DNA of 64,000 nucleotides from CAZLMW01 sp964560875 (lineage in GTDB: Bacteria; Myxococcota_A; UBA9042): the NCBI GenBank assembly GCA_964560875.1, contig CAZLMW010000001.1, positions 164,307-228,306 on the forward strand, written 5' to 3'. Below are positions 16,692 through 27,900 of this stretch, one piece after another. A program made the translations under genes and the position numbers. How positions within the stretch are numbered: position 1 is the stretch's first letter; each line of letters opens with the position of its first letter. Under the pieces are notes generated by a model. That model was given only the letters and a program-made list of their open reading frames with translations, did not search any database and was not told the DNA's origin.

Positions 16692-17690
16692 ATGGACCGA
16701 CCTTCCCGCCGGTTGTTGGACACAGTTCGACGCAGCGTGCGCCACAACCGACTCTGGAAGCGGGGCGATCGCGTGCTCCTCGGTTGTAGCGGCGGATTGG
16801 ACTCGACTGCGGCGGCCGCGGTTCTGACCGAACTCCAGTTGTCCCTCGGGCACGAGCTTGTGCTTGTCCACATCGACCATGGACTGCGGGCTGGTTCTGC
16901 CGACGACGGAGACCACGTCGAGCGCCTGGCCGGCAACCTGAACGTCGAGATCGCGCGACGGAAGCTCGAACTTGCCCCCGGAGCCAATCTCCAGGGACGG
17001 GCGCGAACGGCTCGTTACGGTGTGCTCCTGCAAGTCATGAAGGACGCGGGCTGTCGGGTGGTCGCAACCGCACATCATGCCGACGACCAGGCCGAGACAT
17101 TGGTCATGCGGGCCTCCCGAGGCGCCGGTTTGAGCGCGCTGGCGGGAATTCGAAGACGCTCGGGCCACGTTGTCCGTCCGCTGCTCGACATCAGCCGAGC
17201 GGCGATCGCACGTTTCGCCGCGACGAACGAACTTGGCTGGCGCGAAGACCCCAGCAACGAGGACACGCGGTTTTCCCGCAACGCTCTTCGGCACGACGTG
17301 TTCCCCGCGCTTGAGACCGCGATCCCCGGCGCCGCTGAGGGGCTTGCGCGGACCGCTGCCAACCTCGCCGAACACGCGGCGACGCTGGAATACTGGCTCG
17401 GAGCGCTGTTCGACGAATATGCCGATGACGTCACCAGGAGCGTCCGATTCCCGTTGGTCTTGTTGCACGATGCGCCGGTGTCAGCGGTTGGCGCGTGGGT
17501 GCGTGCGGCCGCGGGCCGACTGGGTGTCGCCTCTCCGTCCCAACGGGCCCAGCAACAGATTTACGCGTTTATGAGGTCTGGCCCAAGTCCCGGCAACCCC
17601 TGCGAAGTCGCGGGGATGCGGCTCACGGTCGACGGCAAATCGGCGCTGCTGACACGCGCTGACATTGCGCGGGGTCTGTGTGCGGACTAA
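16692..17690 (+). CDS. tilS: tRNA(Ile)-lysidine synthetase
   Basis: 332 aa. TilS adds lysine to C34 of the tRNA-Ile CAU anticodon. PP-loop SGGLDSTA is at residues 33-40, with VATAHHADDQAETLVMRASRGAG and GWREDPSNEDTRFSRNALRH. It has the N-terminal ATPase region plus a short C-terminal part; the full C-terminal domain of E. coli TilS (432 aa) is not there, as in many bacteria. tilS-ftsH is a conserved pair. Confidence 0.92.
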   Translation: MDRPSRRLLDTVRRSVRHNRLWKRGDRVLLGCSGGLDSTAAAAVLTELQLSLGHELVLVHIDHGLRAGSADDGDHVERLAGNLNVEIARRKLELAPGANLQGRARTARYGVLLQVMKDAGCRVVATAHHADDQAETLVMRASRGAGLSALAGIRRRSGHVVRPLLDISRAAIARFAATNELGWREDPSNEDTRFSRNALRHDVFPALETAIPGAAEGLARTAANLAEHAATLEYWLGALFDEYADDVTRSVRFPLVLLHDAPVSAVGAWVRAAAGRLGVASPSQRAQQQIYAFMRSGPSPGNPCEVAGMRLTVDGKSALLTRADIARGLCAD

Positions 17691-17699
17691 CCTGCTTTC

Positions 17700-17719
17700 G
17701 CGACGGGTTGATCCGTCGC
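17700..17719 (+). terminator. 7-bp stem hairpin upstream of ftsH
   Basis: GCGACGG-GTTGAT-CCGTCGC begins 10 bases after the tilS stop in the 144-base gap before ftsH. No T run follows, so it may be an attenuator or a weak, Rho-assisted terminator. Confidence 0.4.
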
Positions 17720-17834
17720 CCGGTAGCGTTTCGGGCACCGCCCCAAGCCGCTTTTCGACCCGCTTGAGTGCGGCGCCACCAGCCGGCCCACACGCCGGGG
17801 GCACGAACGCGATCGCGTCGGCAAGGAGACCACG

Positions 17835-19778
<1,944 letters not shown>

Positions 19779-19790
19779 AAGCTGCCCGTC

Positions 19791-20648
19791 ATGGCTGCGT
19801 TCCTTCGCATCGCCGGTGGTGCGCTCGACCTCGCGTGTCCCGCTGTTGTCGGGATCCTCAACGTCACGCCCGATTCGTTTTCAGATGGAGGCGAGCTGGC
19901 AACCTCCGCGGCTGTCATCGATCGTGCCGCCGCGATGGTCGGCGATGGCGCCGACGTCCTCGATATCGGTGGTGAGTCGACCCGACCGGGCGCCGCCACC
20001 GTCTCAGTCGATGAAGAGCTCACTCGCGTCCTTCCGGCAATCGAAGCGATCGCCAACCGATTCACAATTCCGATCTCCATTGACACGCGTCGCGCGGTCG
20101 TCGCCGCCCGGTCCCTCACAGCGGGAGCAAGACTCGTCAACGATGTCAGCGGATTTGGCGATCCCGCTATGGGCAGCGTCGTGGCCAAGGCTGGTGCGGG
20201 CTGGATCTTGATGCATATGCCACACGATGTCGGCGCGATGTGTTGGTCGACGCGGACAGAAGGGATGCCCAGCGGCGTCGTCGAAGGTCTCCAGACGGCG
20301 GCCAGTGCTCTACAACTCCGGGTTGAAGCGGCCGAGGAAGCCGGCGTGGACCGCAGCCAGCTCGCGATCGACCCGGGGATCGGTTTTGGCAAATCGCAGG
20401 TACAAAACCTCGGGTTTTTGCGGGGCTTCGGACCGGTTGCTAAGCTGGATTTGCCGATCTTGGTGGGGCCGTCGCGCAAGTCATTCCTTGGCAACGTCAC
20501 GGGTAAACCGCCGGGACAGCGCGTATTTGGCACGGCAGCGGCTGTCACAGCGGCCGTGCTGGCCGGGGCCGTGTTGATTCGCGTCCACGATGTCGCGGCA
20601 ATGCGGGACGTCGTCGACGTCGCGCACGCGATCAAGACCGCTCATTGA
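19791..20648 (+). CDS. folP: Dihydropteroate synthase
   Basis: 285 aa. Condenses 4-aminobenzoate with 6-hydroxymethyl-dihydropterin pyrophosphate in folate synthesis. The signature ILNVTPDSFSDGG (residues about 22-34), DIGGESTRPGA, SIDTRRAVV, DVSGF, MHMPHDV and VGPSRKSFLG are present. Placed between ftsH and cdaA, a common bacterial gene order. Confidence 0.96.
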   Translation: MAAFLRIAGGALDLACPAVVGILNVTPDSFSDGGELATSAAVIDRAAAMVGDGADVLDIGGESTRPGAATVSVDEELTRVLPAIEAIANRFTIPISIDTRRAVVAARSLTAGARLVNDVSGFGDPAMGSVVAKAGAGWILMHMPHDVGAMCWSTRTEGMPSGVVEGLQTAASALQLRVEAAEEAGVDRSQLAIDPGIGFGKSQVQNLGFLRGFGPVAKLDLPILVGPSRKSFLGNVTGKPPGQRVFGTAAAVTAAVLAGAVLIRVHDVAAMRDVVDVAHAIKTAH

Positions 20649-20669
20649 CCGGTCGGGGGAGAGCGCAAA

Positions 20670-21821
20670 GTGTTCGACGGTGAGCTCGGTCTCAAAGCGC
20701 TGAGCGACTGGCGGACGCTGGTCGATGTCGGTCTTGTCGCCGTCATCATCTATCAGCTGTTGCTGCTGCTGAAAGGATCACGCTCGGGCGCCGTGATGCT
20801 CGCCGTGGCGCTGCTTTTCGGCATGTTCTACCTCAGCCAGGACGCCGTCTTCGACCTGCCGACCGTCAACTGGCTGCTCGACAAGTTCATCGGCTCAATC
20901 GTGTTGCTGTTGGTCGTTCTGTTCCAAGATGACATCCGCCGCGCCCTCGCCACTGCGGTCCGTTCGCCCCTCGTGTTTTCATCGCGCGATCCCGAATCGA
21001 CCGCCGTGCTCGAAGAGGTGTTGCGGTCGTGCGCGGTCTTGAGCCAGCGCGGGATCGGCGCTCTCATCGTCATCGAGCAAGAGGCCATCCTCGACCGCTA
21101 CGTCGAAGACGGCGTCAAGATGGACTCAGCCGTCAGCTGGCAGGTCCTGCTTGCCCTTTTCATCCCATCGCACATGAACCCGACGCACGACGGCGCCGCG
21201 GTGATCCAAAAGGGTCGGATCGCGGCTTCTGCGTGCTTCCTGCCATTGGCGTATGGCGACGATATCCCGCCGTCACTGGGGTCGCGTCATCGCGCAGCTC
21301 TGGGCCTGGCCGACGAAACCGACGCCATTGTGGTCGTCGTCTCGGAGGAGACCGGACGCTGCGCAGTCGCGCACATGGGTCAGCTCGATCTCGATCTCAA
21401 ACCCGAAGACCTCCGCGAGCGCTTCCGTGTGTTGTTTGACGAGCGACGCGAGCGCGGCGAACGGTGGCAAAGGCGCTGGCGACGACGCATCGTGCACCAC
21501 GGGTCCACTCACACTGCTCGAATCACCCAGGAGCACGACCGCGTCACCCTCTCGCGCATCACCGACCAGCACGATCGGCAGGCGCGCAGCACCGCTGAAC
21601 ACATCCTCGATGCGACGCGGAGCACCGGCGAGCAGCGGCGCGCGGATGGCGGTGGACATGGTCCGTTCGATCCAACGGCGACCCAGATCCCGGAGGCGAG
21701 CGCAGAGGTAACGAACCTGCCGCGCGTCGTCCCACATCCGGCCACCCTGCGCGACGACGACAACCGTCCCGGCGACACAGCGCCTTCGGATGGTCATGAC
21801 GGCCAGAAGGAGGTCTCGTGA
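20670..21821 (+). CDS. cdaA: Diadenylate cyclase CdaA (c-di-AMP synthase) with long C-terminal extension
   Basis: 383 aa from GTG 20670. Three N-terminal helices (VDVGLVAVIIYQLLLLLKG, SGAVMLAVALLFGMFYL, FIGSIVLLLVVLFQDDI) are followed by a DAC domain with DGA motif (THDGAAVIQ, about residue 171-179) and RHR motif (GSRHRAAL, about 203-210). CdaA proteins are normally about 270 aa; residues past about 265 (REPRGER..., His/Arg/Thr/Asp-rich) form a ~115-residue extension with no recognisable fold. The last codons overlap the ybbR start (GTGA), which supports translation of the full length. Cluster folP-cdaA-ybbR resembles the conserved cdaA-cdaR locus; glmM, the usual third gene, is replaced by lysC. 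Confidence 0.93.
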   Translation: MFDGELGLKALSDWRTLVDVGLVAVIIYQLLLLLKGSRSGAVMLAVALLFGMFYLSQDAVFDLPTVNWLLDKFIGSIVLLLVVLFQDDIRRALATAVRSPLVFSSRDPESTAVLEEVLRSCAVLSQRGIGALIVIEQEAILDRYVEDGVKMDSAVSWQVLLALFIPSHMNPTHDGAAVIQKGRIAASACFLPLAYGDDIPPSLGSRHRAALGLADETDAIVVVVSEETGRCAVAHMGQLDLDLKPEDLRERFRVLFDERRERGERWQRRWRRRIVHHGSTHTARITQEHDRVTLSRITDQHDRQARSTAEHILDATRSTGEQRRADGGGHGPFDPTATQIPEASAEVTNLPRVVPHPATLRDDDNRPGDTAPSDGHDGQKEVS

Positions 21822-22789
21822 CCGGCGTCCTCGGCCGCGCCCGCGGGCTTGTCTTTGAGAACCTCAACCTCAAGGTCCTGTCGGTGCTGCTCGCCGTCCT
21901 GATTTTCTTGGTCGTGCGGCGCGACAACGTGCGGGAATTCGCGATCGATGTGCCGCTCGGCCTCGCAAATACGCCCGCGGGATGGGTCTTCGTCGGCGAG
22001 ATGCCCGAGCAGCTCCAGGTACGTGTCCGCGGCCGTTGGAGCGGTATCCGTGACCTGATGACCGAGCGCGGCCGCAAGATCGTCGCCGATCTGCGCGACT
22101 ACCGAGACGGCGAGCGGCTCCCGTTCGACCACCGAATCATCCAGCAACAGCTCGCGGTTGCGGGCGTCGAGGTGCTCTCAGTCCGACCGTCGGCGCTCGA
22201 TGTTCGGCTGGAGCGGGTGGCACGCAAGCGGGTGCCCGTGCAGGTGTCGACGACGGGCGAGCCCATGTACGGTTTTCAGGTCGGTGCGCGAGGACTCAAA
22301 GTCTCTCCGCGAACAGTCGAAGTGTCGGGCCCGGCCAGCCAGGTTCGACGCGTCAGTCACGTGCGAGCGGTACCCGTCGACCTGACCGGAGCGGATACCG
22401 ATCTTCGCGTTCAGTCGGCGTTGCTCGGCGTCGCAGGACGTCACGTGAAGCTCAGCGTCGAAGAGGTCACCGTCGCTGTGAAGCTCGTGGAGCGCGAGAT
22501 CAAGCGCACCCTGCCGCCGCGCGCAATCGTTGTGAGGGGCTGTCCCGAGCGCCGCCGCTGCATCCTCGAGCCTTCCGACGCGAAGGTGACAGTCCGCGGC
22601 CTTGTTCGGTCGGTCAACGCGTTCCTCGACAAGCTGCCGGACAACCTGGTCTTCGCCGACGTCGGCCCGGCGATCGCGCGCAAAGAGCGTCGTATTCGGC
22701 TGCTCACTCCCGCTGTGAAGGGGCTCCGCTTGCGGGTCGTGCCGGCGGTTGCAAAGTTCCAATTGCTGGGCGAGATTCCGGCGGAGTGA
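21818..22789 (+). CDS. YbbR-domain protein, CdaA regulator-like
   Basis: 323 aa. One N-terminal helix (LNLKVLSVLLAVLIFLVV) anchors extracytoplasmic YbbR domains (FAIDVPLGLANTPAGWVFVG..QLQVRVRGRWSG, VPVQVSTTGEPMYGFQVGARGLKVSPRTVEVSGPASQV region and a third). YbbR/CdaR proteins bind and modulate CdaA at the membrane. The GTG start overlaps the cdaA stop by 4 bases and is preceded by AAGGAGG, so synthesis is coupled. Confidence 0.9.
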   Translation: MTGVLGRARGLVFENLNLKVLSVLLAVLIFLVVRRDNVREFAIDVPLGLANTPAGWVFVGEMPEQLQVRVRGRWSGIRDLMTERGRKIVADLRDYRDGERLPFDHRIIQQQLAVAGVEVLSVRPSALDVRLERVARKRVPVQVSTTGEPMYGFQVGARGLKVSPRTVEVSGPASQVRRVSHVRAVPVDLTGADTDLRVQSALLGVAGRHVKLSVEEVTVAVKLVEREIKRTLPPRAIVVRGCPERRRCILEPSDAKVTVRGLVRSVNAFLDKLPDNLVFADVGPAIARKERRIRLLTPAVKGLRLRVVPAVAKFQLLGEIPAE

Positions 22790-22860
22790 ACGACTGCGCC
22801 GCAGTTGACCGTGAAACAGCGAAATCCCCTCGGCCCTTCAACGTCCAGGTTCACACCATC

Positions 22861-24078
22861 GTGGCTACCATCGTCCAGAAATTCGGCGGCACTTCCGTCG
22901 GCACCATCGAACGAATCAAGGCTGTGGCGGCCCGCGCCGTGCGCACCAAACTCGCGGGCAATCGCGTGGTCGTCGTCGTCTCGGCGATGGCGGGTGAGAC
23001 CAACCGGTTGCTCGGCCTCGCAGGCGAGATCAGCACCCACCCGCATCACCGCGAAATCGACGTGCTCATCAGCAGCGGCGAGCAAGTGTCCATCGGCCTC
23101 GTTGCCCTGGCCATCTGCGAGCTTGGCCACGAAGCACGCTCGTTTCTCGGCCACCAGGTGCGCATCACGACCGATGATTCACACGGGATGGCGCGCATCC
23201 AGGACATCGACGCCAGCGCGGTGCATGACGCGCTCGATGCGGGAAACATCGTCGTGGTCGCGGGATTCCAGGGCACCAACGCCGCCGGTCAAATCACCAC
23301 TTTGGGCCGGGGCGGCAGCGATCTGTCCGCTGTGGCCATGGCCGCGGCGCTCAAGGCCGATAGCTGCGAGATCTACACCGATGTCGACGGCATCTACACG
23401 ACCGATCCCCGCATCTGCAGCGACGCCCGCAAGATCGAGCGGATCACGTTCCAGGAGATGCTCGAGCTTGCTTCCCTGGGCGCCAAGGTCCTGCAGACCC
23501 GTTCGGTCGAGTTCGCGATGAAATACGGCGTGCCGCTGCACGTGCGCTCGTCGTGGGAAGAGTCGGAAGGAAGCTGGGTCGTTCCCGAGGAGGAAGGCAT
23601 GGAAGGCGCTGTTGTGACCGGCATCGCGTATGACCGAAAAATGGCCAAGATCACCGTGGACGCGGTGCCCGACAAACCGGGCATGGTGGGCGGGCTCCTG
23701 CAGCCGCTCGGCGCAGCTGGGATCAACGTCGACGTGATCATCCAGAACTCGTCGGTGAAGAACCAAACTGCCGTCAGCTTCACGATCGCCAGCAATGAAG
23801 CGGAGCGCGCGACCAAACTCGCCCGCGAAGTTGCGGCGGGCCTGGGTTGCGGCGAAGTCACCTGCGATACCCGGGTCGCCAAGGTGTCCGTTGTCGGCGC
23901 CGGGATGCGGTCGGAGCCCGGCGTGGCGGTGAAGATGTTCGAAACGCTCGGCCAAGCCGGGGTCAACATCCAGATGATCGCCACCAGCGAGATTCGCATC
24001 TCCTGCCTGATCGGCGAGCGCTATACCGAGCTTGCGGTGCGCGAACTCCACGACGCTTTCGGTTTGGCCACGGAGTGA
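22861..24078 (+). CDS. lysC: Aspartate kinase with two ACT domains
   Basis: 405 aa. Phosphorylates aspartate at the head of the lysine, threonine, methionine and diaminopimelate pathways. MATIVQKFGGTSVG, ISSGEQVSIGLVALAICELG and GRGGSDLSAVAMAAAL are kinase motifs; SCEIYTDVDGIYTTDPRI is the nucleotide part. Tandem ACT domains (from about residue 265; GGLLQPLGAAGINVDVIIQ and MFETLGQAGVNIQMIATSEIRISCLI) indicate feedback control. GTG 22861 is chosen since MATIVQKFGGTS matches the family N-terminus; an upstream in-frame GTG at 22786 overlaps the ybbR stop and would add 25 residues. Confidence 0.95.
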   Translation: MATIVQKFGGTSVGTIERIKAVAARAVRTKLAGNRVVVVVSAMAGETNRLLGLAGEISTHPHHREIDVLISSGEQVSIGLVALAICELGHEARSFLGHQVRITTDDSHGMARIQDIDASAVHDALDAGNIVVVAGFQGTNAAGQITTLGRGGSDLSAVAMAAALKADSCEIYTDVDGIYTTDPRICSDARKIERITFQEMLELASLGAKVLQTRSVEFAMKYGVPLHVRSSWEESEGSWVVPEEEGMEGAVVTGIAYDRKMAKITVDAVPDKPGMVGGLLQPLGAAGINVDVIIQNSSVKNQTAVSFTIASNEAERATKLAREVAAGLGCGEVTCDTRVAKVSVVGAGMRSEPGVAVKMFETLGQAGVNIQMIATSEIRISCLIGERYTELAVRELHDAFGLATE

Positions 24079-24099
24079 GTTGGCCGCACGGCGGCAGAG

Positions 24100-24570
24100 C
24101 ACGTCCATAATCGTCGCGGCCGTCTTGTCCCCGACACCTTTGATCGCCTTGAGCGCGGCCACGCCACGACACCGGTCGTGACCGCGGCAACGTCTTGACA
24201 GCCGGCCAGCCAGTCCGCGGTTGATCCGACCGATCGCACGCCAGTCGGCCGGACTTGCACGACTTGGCTCCAAACAGCCCTGGCGCAGAAGCTGCAGTCC
24301 TGCTCGACCTGCGACCATGCCGACGGCGAGATCGTGAGGCGGCGGATCATGGTGCGCAGTACGGCCACGAATCGCGGCGATTCCAACGACAACAAACACG
24401 AGCACCAAAGTCCGCAGCGTGACCACGTCGCGGGCCTGCCCATCGAACGCCCGTGGATTCCTGTTCGCTTTTCCGCTCACGATCCCTCCCATCGGCTTGC
24501 AGCGGAAGCGATGAGCCATTGCCGCAACCACGGCAGAGCAATGCAAGTTCGAGGCCGGCACGGCGATCAA
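24100..24570 (-). pseudogene. Possible remnant of a helix-hairpin-helix (ComEA-like) gene
   Basis: In the 827-base stretch between lysC and the FG-GAP lipoprotein the minus strand can be read as a start, a hydrophobic helix (LRTLVLVFVVVGIAAI), a short linker and then VAALKAIKGVGDKTAATI (about 24110-24165), which looks like the second helix-hairpin-helix of ComEA. No clean start or stop bounds it and the downstream part runs on antisense to lysC. It may be degraded or chance. The rest of the region holds nothing I can identify. Confidence 0.25.
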
Positions 24571-24800
24571 CGAATGAACAACATGAAAACATGGATAAAT
24601 AGCAGCTCGTCGCGATCCAAATCGCGCCAGGATGCTTCGTTCAAGCAGGTCTCGAGACCGGTCCCAGTCGTGAAATGGGACCGATCTGCCGTCGCACGTG
24701 GCCGATCACGCCGCGCGGCGTTGCCAATAGTCTTGGCGAACTACGCGACAAGTGCGTGGAGTAACAGGTTTTTTCGATGGTCCCACGAGGTCTCAAATGC

Positions 24801-24828
24801 TTGACCGAAGGGCGGAAGACGCGACAAT
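24801..24828 (+). promoter_or_regulatory. Candidate sigma-70-type promoter of the FG-GAP lipoprotein gene
   Basis: TTGACC (24801-24806) and GACAAT (24823-24828) are spaced by 16 bases and match four and five of the six consensus positions respectively. It lies 78 bases ahead of ATG 24906, in a less GC-rich stretch. No other strong pair is visible nearby. Confidence 0.45.
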
Positions 24829-24905
24829 GGTTGGGTGCGGGTGCGGCGCGGCCGTTGCCGCGTGTCCTAACTTATGGACAGCGCTCGCTTTTCGAGGAGC
24901 CATCG

Positions 24906-27900
24906 ATGCCATCGCCCACCGACCGGGCCGCCAAACGTGTCGTCATTGCTATCACCGCGTTGCTCTGCGGTTGCAGCGATGGTGATGGGCCCGCAGCAGC
25001 GCCCGAACCGCCGACGGTCGACGTCACCATCACCGCTCCAACCAAGAACAAGCAGGTGTTCGGGGTGGTCACCGTCACCGGGACGCTCAAGGGCGCCAAC
25101 TCGATGACGTCCAAGCTCACCGTCAAGGGCAAAGAGGCGTGCAAGCTCGCCGAAGAGCATCCCCTGGCGAAGGCGGACACTTTCGAGCTCGACAAGTTGC
25201 TCGCCGAAGCCAGGCGCTACGGCATCAAGTACACCGACCCCAACGCCAAGAAGGACATCTGCGACGCGGACACCAACAACCCGTTTCCAGATGCGGAGAA
25301 GAACAAGATCGTCGCGGCCCTCAAGGCCATCCCGGCTGACCTGCTGGCCAACTGCAAAGGCGCCGGCGCGGGGTTTGCCATCAAACTCGACACGCAGCAG
25401 GTCGACGCGAAGAACAAGCCACTGTTCAAGGACGGCAAGCTCAGTTTGACCATCATCGGCTCGGGCGCAAAGCAAGCGAGCGGGGCCGGCGCGATCAACG
25501 TCGTGGTCGACAATGCCATCCCCAAACTCGAGATCCTCGAGCCCAAGCCGTGTTCGGTTCACATCGGCAAAGTGCGTGTGCGGGGTCGTGTAACCGAATC
25601 CAACCTGGCCGACGTCGGCCTCTTCGTGATCGACGCGTTCCCGGGACAGCCGCAGCGGCGCCTCTTCAAATGCAACAGCAAAGCCAAGAAGGGCGAGGCG
25701 GGCTCATGTGACGCCTGCAAAGCGGCGCACAAAGACGATGGCGCCGTCTGCATGGGCAAGGCCGGGTTCTTCGAATTCATGCTCGAACGCGGCAAGCAAC
25801 CTACGAAGACGGTCACGCTGACGCTCATCGCCAAGGACGTTTCCAAAGACCAGGTCACGTCGTCGACCAAGGTCAAGATGCTGCGGCCGCCGCTTTTCGA
25901 TGTGGCCTATTCGCGCGACGACCCGAAGGTGGCGGCGATCAGCGACTACCAGGTCACCGACTTCGATGCAGATGGCTGCCAGGACCTTGTGCTGTGCGGC
26001 ACGACCGGTGTCTTCGTGCGGCGAGCCAAGCCCGTCAAGCCGGCCGATCCCAAGCAGCCGGCCGATCCTTCGACGATCAAGTGCACCACCGAGTTCGCGC
26101 CCGCCGAGCCATTGAGCGCAATCCAATGTGCGAGTGTTGCGGTGGTCGATTTCGACCCGCCGAGCAAGGCGGTCAGCGACAAGGGCGGCAAGGGAATCAA
26201 GGACATCGTCGCGGTCGGGACAGACGCAAATGGCAGCGTGGCCCAGGTCTTCCTGTCACGCCCCAAGGTCCGGCCGATCCGCGTGCAGAGCATCCCGATT
26301 AAGGGCACCACCACGGCGTCCGCAGTCGGGCAGATCGACGGAGCGGGACCTTCAGATCTTGTTCTCGGCGCCGAAGAGGACGCGTTCGCCCTGTCTGTTC
26401 TCATCGCCGAAACCGACGCTTTGTGCCCGACCAAAGAACTACCGACCCGGCTGTGCCGAGACGCGACGGATGCCAAGACCATCAAGGGAGGCCAGGTCCT
26501 CAAGAAGCCCATCATCCGCAAGATGCTCGGCAAGATCCGCTCGATCGTCGTCGGTGACTTCATCGCGGGCTCGATCGACACGGAAGGCAAGGCCGATATC
26601 GCGGTTGGACGCTCCGAACCCATCATCAGCGTCTGCCGCAACATGGGTGGCGGGATATTCGAAGCCTGCGTCGACACCGGCACCACCGGCGGCCTCGTTA
26701 ACATGGCGAACACCGCGATTCTTGTGCCCTACAACTGGACGGCGACTGCAGGCGGCACCGACACGGATCTCGACCTCATCGTCGGCTCGACGACAGGGCC
26801 CGCTGTCCGTTGGTTACAGGGCAATGGTGACGGCACGTTCTCGTTGCTGGACGCGCACCGCCAGTATCACACCGGCTCGGTGCAATCGCTCACCGTGGCG
26901 CCGATCGGCGACGGCGGCGCCGACATGCTCGTCATGGCGCAAAACGGCCGAACCGTCGTCATCTACGACATCACCGGCGCTGCAGGATTCACGCTCGGGC
27001 GTTGCTTCCACTCGGTCATCCTCGGCAGCCAGATCAAGAAGGTCATCGCGGCCGACATGGACAACGACGGCACCATCGACCTGACGGCTCTCAACGGCAC
27101 CAAACCAGTGGGCGTGACGGTGGCGCGCGGCCGCGGCGACCAGCGATTCCACGGTGCCGAAGTGTTTCGTGTCTGCGTCAATCCTCCCGGCCAGTTCGCT
27201 CGTGCCGTACCCGTCGGCAAGTTCGTCGTCGACGACGTGGACGCAGACGCCCGACCGGACCTGCTCATCGGCAGCGATGGTGTGCCCGAAACCACACCGC
27301 TGTCCGTCGATGGCAAACCGCCAGCGCCACAGTGCGAGAGCGAAGGCGCGTTGCGACCCGCGCACATGTTCCACCTGTATCTCAACGGCGGAGACCAGCT
27401 GTCCTTGAAGGCGCAGGCCGCACAATACGCGCCCTACAACCCGCTTGAACGTTCGGCGTCTGGCGCGATCGGCGACGGCTGCGGCACGGCATTCGGCAAG
27501 CTGGTCGGCCTCGAAGTGCTGGATCTCGATGGCAGCGATCCGCGGGACCTCGTATTCGCGACCGACATCGTCTACTCGCACGGCAAAACGCCCGAGGACG
27601 GTGCCGAGCCCCGGGATTTCGATAACACCAACCAGAGCGTGAAGCTGGAGAAGTACGAGGAGAACATCGAGCTCGGTTGTTCGTGCCTGGAGCACTACGA
27701 GGTACACAACCTCTTCGGTGAAGACACCGACGTGGACACCAAGACGTTCTGCCGCAACCTCATCGAGATCGAAGGGCCCGGGGGCAAGACCACCAAGAAG
27801 CTCGCGCGCGGCTACGGCACCAACGGCGCCCCGGTCGTTCGCGCGTCGCTGAACTATGTGCTCAACGGCAAGGCGAGCGAACCCTTCCAGATGGGAAGCA

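Noticed and set aside
21273..21797. 174-aa minus-strand gene opposite the end of cdaA
   Set aside because: The plus frame ends in a GTGA overlap with ybbR and a good ribosome site, so the minus ORF is more likely a GC-rich shadow; kept as a finding because it is not fully excluded.
23179..24570. 463-aa minus-strand protein opposite lysC
   Set aside because: Its larger part is antisense to a clear lysC; only the short HhH-like fragment is kept, at low confidence.
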